A stretch of 64,000 nt of DNA from the NCBI GenBank assembly GCA_035048815.1, contig JAUCBN010000055.1:2797501-2861500 (forward strand), given 5' to 3'. Shown one piece after another: positions 57,740-64,000 of the stretch (position 1 is the first letter of the stretch; the number at the start of each line of letters is the position of its first letter). Under the pieces are notes generated by a model. The model was not told the origin of the DNA and did not search any database. It was given only the letters and a program-made list of their open reading frames with translations. The position numbers and the translations under genes were made by a program. The DNA is from Abelmoschus esculentus. Lineage: Eukaryota; Streptophyta; Magnoliopsida; Malvales; Malvaceae.

Positions 57740-58345
57740 CCTATGCTGTATTTTAGCCGGAAATGGAAGATAGTCAACAGTTTCTGCAGACTTAACGCCG
57801 GCACCTTTCAATTAGGTAGCCAATGGCGGGTGAAAGGGCGGTTTATCAGTCTGACTCCAAATGCCGTCAGTTTCTTCCTCTACTCCCATTCTTTTCTTTT
57901 CGATTTTAATCGTTTCGTTCTTCAAATTTTATTGCTTAGAAAAGGAAACCCTAGCTTGAAAAGGGTGATTAATTTGATGTAAATGGAGAAAAGGTTTCTG
58001 AATGTTGAATTCGTTGAGGATTTCTTTATTTGGGTAATCAAAAAATTGCGTCTTTAATTTTAGTTATACTGAAAAGATTTCGTTTTCCAATCTGAAATAT
58101 TGCTTTCTGATAACAAATTGTTATGAAATAATCCAAGGCAGAGAACCTTAGACTGAATTATTTTCTCATTTGAAAATGTCACATTCTGTATGCATGATAT
58201 TTAATATATTATGTAACTTGATTATGATTTTTCTTCGTTTTGTGGTCTCTAGGTCTTAAACAGGACCATTCATGGCGCTAGGGCCTCAGCTAAGCATGCC
58301 GATTGAGCTAGCAGTAACACCGGGGTGACTTAAACGGAAATGGTG
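57740..58345 (+). promoter_or_regulatory. Possible transcription start region with non-coding leader exons
   Basis: Sequence composition rises sharply in GC at 57,760-57,870 (GGCGGGTGAAAGGGCGG). A telo-box-like AAACCCTA lies at 57,947. At 58,257-58,342 an exon-like block is bordered by a TCTCTAG acceptor and a perfect GTGAGT donor directly after AAACGGAAATG. It contains a complete 18-codon ORF (58272-58328, MALGPQLSMPIELAVTPG). This looks like the 5' leader of a spliced plus-strand gene, but I cannot connect it to a recognisable coding sequence. Confidence 0.3.
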
Positions 58346-59111
58346 AGTTATGTGGATTCAACTTGCCATCCTCATGCATAATGATGTTTTTTCAGGTCTC
58401 TATGAATTTGTTTTTATTTTGCATGCGTTTTCATTAACATTGACTATGATTTGTTTGTTTGATAGAGGGGTATGGTTTGGGCTATTATAATTTATGAGAA
58501 GACTTAAATTCTAGCTTGATTATAGGATTGTGAATATCACTTGAGGTGTCCTGCAACTGGTTGAGTGTGTAGCAGAAAGGTTGATCTTATGATACTAGTA
58601 GTTCGGTTAGTTAATGATATTTAGTTTTCAGTCGTTGTCAAAAGATACACAGCAATAAAAGGAATTAAGAAAACGAAGCATTAGGCGTTGAAGAAAAGGA
58701 GTTATTTAATTTCATGTTATTGAATACAGAATACGGGAGTTAAGTTTGAGTTGGCTTGGATGTGAGACAAATGCTCATGAATTGTCTTAATTATCAGGTG
58801 ATGTGTTTTAGGGAGGATGCTAGTATTCTAAGAGGAAATGGTCAAGTTTCACTTGCACGCATTGGAGCCTTCGTTACGAAGTCATGTTTTTTCAACACCT
58901 ATGAAGTTTTGGTTTCACAGAATGTGAATTATTCATTTCTTGTTTTGTTTTTTCAACACATTAATTCAAACACACTCATGTTTTTTTTCCTCTTCTGCAA
59001 AAAAACTTGTGCGTAATACATGATCTTTGAAGTTTCACCTTTTCTTTTGTTCATCAAGTTCTCCTTTTGCTTCCTAAATTTTCATTTCTATTCTCTTTCT
59101 TCGCTGAAAAG

Positions 59112-59335
59112 TGTAGATTGTAGACTGATGAAAGTTAGGTAATTATATTTCCTAATCTCTTGCAGCTAACATTTAGGAAATTGTCAATAAATAGGTGCCG
59201 ATGTTAGCTACTGATTTCATGTAATTCTTCCTAGATTAGGAACTTTTGTATACTATAAATTATGAGTTATTCTTATCAATAAAAATCAGGAAATAGACAA
59301 TAATTTTCTCTACCTCAAAATCTTTGTTTTCTACA
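59112..59335 (+). repeat. TRIM-type element, left LTR
   Basis: 224 bp, TG...CA ends, containing a TATACTATAAATTATGAG promoter-like stretch and a CAATAAAAATCAGG polyadenylation-like stretch near the middle and end. Confidence 0.8.
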
Positions 59336-59366
59336 TGGTATCTAGATACCTGGTAGTGTTTTTTTT

Positions 59367-59635
59367 ATGGTTCGATCTTAGTCAATGTAAAAGATAGGGA
59401 AATGTTATAGTTTAGCCTTGAAAAATCTATATGGTTCTATCTTAGCCATCCATTGTAAAAGATAGGAAAATAGTATAGTTTAGCCTTAAAAAAACTATAT
59501 GGTTCTATCTTAGCCATCCATTGCAAAAGATAGGGAAAGATTATAGTTTAGCCTTTAAAAAGTTATATGGTTCTATCTTAGGAATCTATTGTAAAAAGAT
59601 AGGAGAAAAGATTCTAGTTTAACCTTAAGAGAAAA
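59367..59635 (+). repeat. About four tandem 65-68-bp units inside the TRIM-type element
   Basis: Each unit reads approximately ATGGTTCTATCTTAGCCATC, then CATTG(T/C)AAAAGATAGG, then ATAGTTTAGCCTT(A/T)AAAA. Starts lie near 59367, 59431, 59499 and 59567. The later units are the more similar ones. They sit directly after the primer-binding site. Confidence 0.85.
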
Positions 59636-60288
59636 AAAAAAAAAGATAATTTTTTTAGAGATTCTACATCAAAGATCCAAGCTGAGACTTTAGCATGTGT
59701 ACAAGCTGGGGAGTGTAGATTCTTGTGATCACTGTCCAATGGTGACAAATTTCAGCTAGGGAAGTTTGGAAAACCTAGCCATACCTACATCTTTCACATC
59801 AGAAGTTTCAATCAGGAACTGCTTCAATTTCTAGTCCTGACATTCCAATTGATATATCAACCATCTCAAACGTAGCATAAGTTGAATGACAACAATTACT
59901 TTTAGACCGTCAATGGCAGAGGAAAGCTAGAAGACATCTCAAGAGGGGTGCAAAACCAGCAACAACAGTATGCAAAATTCAGCAACAAAAGTTGCATTTT
60001 GTCAACAATGGCTGCACATGCACAACATGGTTTTGTCTTAACTGTTCAAGTCAATGACTCTCGAGAAATGGGGAACATTTTTCTCTATGAAACAACACAT
60101 GAAATTTGAGTTGTTGTCAAAGAGACTTTTTCTAGCAAAGATGTTGATCTATTTGCATTTGAATGCAAAATCTCATACCTCCATCTCAAAGAAGGTTATC
60201 AATGGAATAAATTTGCTCCACGAAAAGGCAATCACATCTAAGATCCAAGCCGGTGCTCGACTATGTTTACTCACCAGCTTATGGGGAG

Positions 60289-60515
60289 TGTAGATTGTAG
60301 ATTGGTGAAAGTTAGAGAAATTATATTTCCTAATTTCTTGCAACTAACATTTTGGAAACTATCAATAAATTAGTGCATACATTAGCTATTGATTTTGTGT
60401 AATTCTTCCTAGATTAGGCACTTTTGTATACTATAAATATGAGCTATTCTTATCAATAAAAATCCAGAAATAGAGATCAATTTTCTCTACCTCAAAATCT
60501 TATTTTTTTTCTACA
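60289..60515 (+). repeat. TRIM-type element, right LTR
   Basis: 227 bp, the counterpart of 59112-59335 with small indels. It begins directly after the purine-rich ATGGGGAG tract. Confidence 0.8.
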
Positions 60516-60529
60516 AAAGAAGAATCCAA

Positions 60530-61360
60530 GAAAATGACCCTAAATTTAAAAGAGACCCATACCAAAATTAAGCCATGTACCTAAAGGGCCAATCATCAAT
60601 CACCAAAAAAGCAACCCTTCCACCATATGCAGTGCCCCCTAACAGCTTAATCCAGAAACACTACTAAGTCCCATGCATTGCCTATAAACATGTACCTCAA
60701 GATCAAAAGTGCAACATCCCCCTAGAACCTTCATTTTATGCTCAATCAAAGCTCTTTCTCATTCAAATAAAGCCTCCATTGAGATTATTCCATACTATAA
60801 AAAAAAAAAAAAACTAACATGATAATCTACAATCGAACTTGCAATGCTAAGCAATACATACACCAACACACCAATCCCGAATCAAACACATAACATCTCT
60901 TCAAGGGAATGCCATCTACCTTCATGAACAACCATCAAAATACAGAGTGCCCCATCCCTTGCAAGATCAATCCTCAATGTGACAGCTTCTCAAAACCTCG
61001 TAAACCTTCGTAACATATATATTGTGATTAGTTGAGCTAGGTTACAAATAAAGTTTGATGCAAAATACTGAAAAAGAGGACTAGAAAATGTGAGGGATAG
61101 AAATCATTTTAGTTTTCCTTCTAATCTACTAGATAATAGGATCGGATTTCTTTCTTCATGCTGTGGTTTGGAAGGGGTTTTGTTTCCCTGACCTACGTCT
61201 TTAGTTACCTTCTAACACATCATTCCTTTTATTACCCATTTTCATATGTTCTTATAGAGGACATCCTTTATGATATCATTGTGGTTAAACTATTTCTTTT
61301 GAGCAAGATTGTGTCAGTGCTGTGCAGTAGATTCTGAAGAGGGGATTTGTTAAGAAAAAG
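60530..61360. other. No gene recognised
   Basis: Sequence with lower AT content than the intergenic DNA elsewhere (many CCAT/CACC words) but without a long frame on either strand. It might be an intron or an old inserted piece; no terminal repeats were found. Confidence 0.4.
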
Positions 61361-61392
61361 AGACTCTTATTTTAGTGGATTTACCTTTGTGC

Positions 61393-61397
<5 letters not shown>

Positions 61398-61438
<41 letters not shown>
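61398..61438. repeat. (AT)n microsatellite
   Basis: About twenty perfect AT units. It lies 25 bp beyond the candidate splice donor at 61462-61463 on the minus strand, i.e. at the start of a possible intron. Confidence 0.95.
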
Positions 61439-61440
<2 letters not shown>

Positions 61441-61463
61441 TGGAACACTGGATACTGACTCAC

Positions 61464-61601
61464 CTGTGTAAAGGCTAACATTGATCTGGTTCTTATGGTA
61501 ACATAGTTGCTTGGCATGAAATGTTTGCTTGTATCAAAGGAACAAACAGGACAGCTAAACTCGGAACAATCATGCTTGTAAGGTAATACATTCTTCTTCA
61601 T
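61464..61601 (-). other. Candidate coding exon, unknown protein
   Basis: On the minus strand a frame with two CxxC-like cysteines (DCSEFSCPVCSFDTSKHF, then RTRSMLAFTQ) ends at a perfect donor CAG/GTGAGT (61462-61463). An acceptor-like CATCAG precedes AATGAAGAAG near 61601. I do not recognise the family, and no adjoining exon could be found. It may be a piece of a gene carried here or a real exon of an unannotated minus-strand gene. Confidence 0.3.
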
Positions 61602-63006
61602 TCTGATGAGTACTTTTGGAAAAACAGAGGTTGTGATCATGGATTAAGATAGATTTTTTGGTGTTTCCCTTTGTATTTTTATCAATTGTCTCTGATAATT
61701 CTTGTTTCTTTTCTCTTGAGAATTAGATTGTTGAATTTTAGCCATTGATTTGTGTTACTTTTTTGGTTCTTTTGGTTTCTGCTTCTTGTTTTCTACCTTA
61801 TGTTGTTTTCATTTGTATTCTCTACAGATGAGCAAAAAAAGTTGTATTCTCTACATGTACTATTAGGGCAGTTCTTTGTTGTTGTTCTCCTTGTTTTCCA
61901 TAGAGATCAATAATGTTACATATCATGTTTAATGGAGGCATTATCAAGATCCTCTTTTTTTGCCTTTTCTTTTTTCGGGACGGCGGAGAGAAACAAGGTG
62001 GTGTAAGGTTTGGCAATTGGAGAAATGTGTAAATTCTTAAGGTGGTAGTATGGTGGCTGTGTCTCCGATGAATACAAACTATTTGAAAGGGAAAGAAGAT
62101 AGTGAAGAGAAGAAACCGACAGACGATAAACCTTGCAGCTTGGATTGGTGACGAACACGATGATGACAGCCAAGAGTGTAAATTTGTCGGCCACTTCGTT
62201 GTGAGCACTTTCACATGGATTTAGTTGTGAAAGAGATTGCATTGAACTGCCCCTTGGGTGGAAAAGTGCCGACTATAGTAAGCAAGTTGGGTTCTTTGGT
62301 CCCATGCTTCAAATTTGAGTCATCACAATCAATTTCTCTATCACGGAACATTTAGTGCATGGAATTACCTCAAGGACTACTGATGTTAAAACTTTATCTT
62401 TTCAAGTATGCTTGAAACACTTGCACGAGCTCGGATACTCCATGCTTCCTCATCACTTTTGTTGATTATTGACCTTAAAACTTTATTTACTCGGACTCGG
62501 GTGTGAATGTCAGACAAGGGTACATGTCCAGCATGGGTATATTCATCATGTTTGTTAGCTTTTTTCCCATGAAGAGTCAAGCAAGGAAAAGCCCCACCGT
62601 CCGGTATTTACCTTTCATTTTTATGGATCTCTTTCTGTAATTCTAATGACCCTATTGTCTCATATCTTCAATACACAGTAAGTCATATTTGTTGGCTTCT
62701 TTCTTCTTCTGAAAAACACAAATTGATTATTTATGAATGTGTTTAACACTCTGTTCCTCTCATTATTATCATGCTGGAGATCTATAAGGATTATTATTTC
62801 ACAAACTTGTATAAAAAAAGTAAAAAATGAGAACACTTGTATTTTACATATATATGATATTATCTGTATTTAACATAGATCTTTTGAGTGAGTAATTTAA
62901 TTTCAGATGATTGTCTTGTGGAATGTAGAGTTATCCAATGAGTAAGTAGAACAGCATGTTGAATGCTATGATTTTGTGATGATGGGTTTCTCTCTCTCTT
63001 TTTCAG

Positions 63007-63155
63007 TAAGCTGGCAGGAATCCATACCTTGCTTGGATTGCCACGTGTCCCCACTTTATTCATCATCTTCTTTTCAAATAAAACCTGCAACCAGTGGATC
63101 ACTGACACCCCCACCATATGAACCAGAAGGATTCAAAGTTTTATTGCCCAACACA
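63007..63155 (+). other. Candidate coding exon, unknown protein
   Basis: A textbook acceptor (TCTCTCTCTCTTTTTCAG, ending at 63006) and donor (ACA/GTGAGT at 63156) bracket 149 bp. They are open in one frame reading SWQESIPCLDCHVSPLYSSS and, further on, SLTPPPYEPEGFKVLLPNT. Composition is coding-like (GC higher than its surroundings). I do not recognise the product. Together with the leader-like block at 57.7-58.3 kb it hints at a plus-strand gene running out of the window. Confidence 0.35.
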
Positions 63156-63397
63156 GTGAGTACCATCAATCCAAGTCTTATTAATTTACATCATTTCATT
63201 TCATTGCTTTCTAACTTTACTCTTTATACTTTACTTACCAATGATGTTTAAAGATTTTGGGTTTTCCATAACCTACATTTCATATATTTTTATAAAAGTG
63301 TGCTCAATTTTTTTCATACATATTGAAATTTATATTTTTATATGTTAGTTATCCAAGAAGTGTTAGACCCTGAGGAGAAGTCTAAGTTAATGAGGAG

Positions 63398-63624
63398 TGT
63401 TAGAGTTTTTATTTAATATGTAATTAGAGTTTATTCCTAATTAGTAGTTTAGATTTATTAGAAGTCTTATTTAAATTAGTTATATTAAAACTCTATATTA
63501 GCCTATTTAAAGGCTTACTATGTAATCATTTAATATTGAAGAATAATAAGAAAAGACAGAGAAACACATTGTTCTCTCTGGAAAATATCCTTGTTCTTCA
63601 TATTCAAACAACAAATCTTTAACC
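63398..63624 (+). mobile_element. Possible LTR remnant
   Basis: A purine-rich AATGAGGAG directly precedes TGTTAGAG. Within the next 200 bp are a TATTTAAAGGC promoter-like box and a GAATAATAAGAAAAGACAGAG stretch, and an ACA end occurs at CAAACAACA. The arrangement resembles a Copia 3' LTR, but no partner LTR, primer site or target duplication is visible. Confidence 0.3.
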
Positions 63625-64000
63625 ACCGATCACACACAAACCACCATCATCTGTTGCATCTATGACCACTATGGCCCCTTTCTCACATTATATTCATATT
63701 CAAATGTGTTACTTTTAAATACATGAAGAGTTTAAATATCAGATGTTATGACTATAATATTTCTGAAAAACATTTTTAATGTTTCTGGCGTACTTTACTT
63801 GGAATTTAGACAAGAACAGGCAGGGGGGAAACTGTGTTATAGTTTGTGGAGGGAAGTAACATCAAAGCCCTTAAAGTTGTACCTATTATTATTTTTCTAT
63901 TTTATCTTGGAACATATCATGTGGCTCTCTTTGAGATTTTCAATTCCACACATCTTAAAGTTTATTACAAAACCACCCCTTTCACATCTAAAATCTCTTA

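Larger units (their letters stand above)
59112..60515 (+). mobile_element. Short non-autonomous LTR element (TRIM type), 1.4 kb
   Basis: Two direct repeats (59112-59335, 224 bp; 60289-60515, 227 bp) begin TGTAGATTGTAGA and end TTCTACA. They are alike over their full length with scattered changes. Just inside the left one is TGGTATCTAGATACC, whose first seven bases fit the initiator-Met tRNA primer site. Just before the right one is a purine-rich ATGGGGAG. AAAG flanks both outer ends. The 953-bp interior has no intact gag or pol frame, but about four tandem units of 65-68 bp at its left. These are the features of a terminal-repeat retrotransposon in miniature that depends on another element's enzymes. 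Confidence 0.8.

Noticed and set aside
61822..62242. Two overlapping minus-strand ORFs of 108 and 130 codons
   Set aside because: Both are low-complexity readings of a pyrimidine-rich stretch, with no conserved motif, and they exclude each other.
1..64000. CRISPR arrays, operons or prokaryotic-type systems
   Set aside because: No spaced identical repeats of CRISPR type, and every real gene here has plant features and mostly introns.

Overview
The window looks like nuclear DNA of a eudicot plant. It is AT-rich, its genes are split by short GT-AG introns, and it carries plant-specific families: a class IV chitinase, NAC and RWP-RK transcription factors, and PIP-type secreted peptides. It is also crowded with plant transposons. 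The abundance of small hAT-type elements built from GAGTCGAGTT-like words would fit a Malvaceae genome such as cotton, but that is a weak inference made without a search.

Layout. A RING-CH (DUF3675-type) E3 ligase gene lies on the minus strand at 0.85-4.0 kb, with its 3' end unresolved. A cytosolic ribosomal protein eS4 (RPS4) gene lies on the plus strand at 8.5-10.7 kb. A two-exon class IV chitinase lies on the plus strand at 14.6-15.7 kb, followed by a degenerate initiator-Met tRNA copy on the minus strand at 15.9 kb. Two genes for short secreted peptides ending in SGPSPxGPGH (PIP family) lie on the minus strand at 18.0 and 22.0 kb, separated by two hAT-type MITEs. A NAC gene starts at 26.9 kb on the plus strand. 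It has a 57-bp tandem duplication that brings a stop codon, and its last exon is split by a 5.3-kb Ty1/Copia element (27,890-33,235) with a perfect 5-bp target duplication. At 36.1 kb a broken second piece of this NAC gene abuts the 3' end of an NLP (NIN-like protein) gene on the minus strand. The last large exon of that NLP gene is split by a second Copia element (37,073-42,211). A DUF3755/SANT-like gene with seven coding exons lies on the plus strand at 52.2-55.9 kb. From 57.7 kb to the end there is no gene I can complete. That stretch holds exon-like islands, a short LTR element of the TRIM type (59.1-60.5 kb) and a possible LTR remnant.

How the parts relate. The left half carries defence-related genes (chitinase and two immune-peptide precursors) next to housekeeping genes. 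The middle is a zone of transposon damage in which two adjacent regulatory genes were both broken by same-strand Copia insertions into exons. In the NLP gene the GAF-like region and the RWP-RK domain still read through, but a frameshift and the insertion cut off the PB1 domain. In the NAC gene the DNA-binding domain is intact and the C-terminal region is lost. All coordinates, splice sites and repeat boundaries were read by eye from the sequence; family assignments rest on motif recognition, not on a database search.
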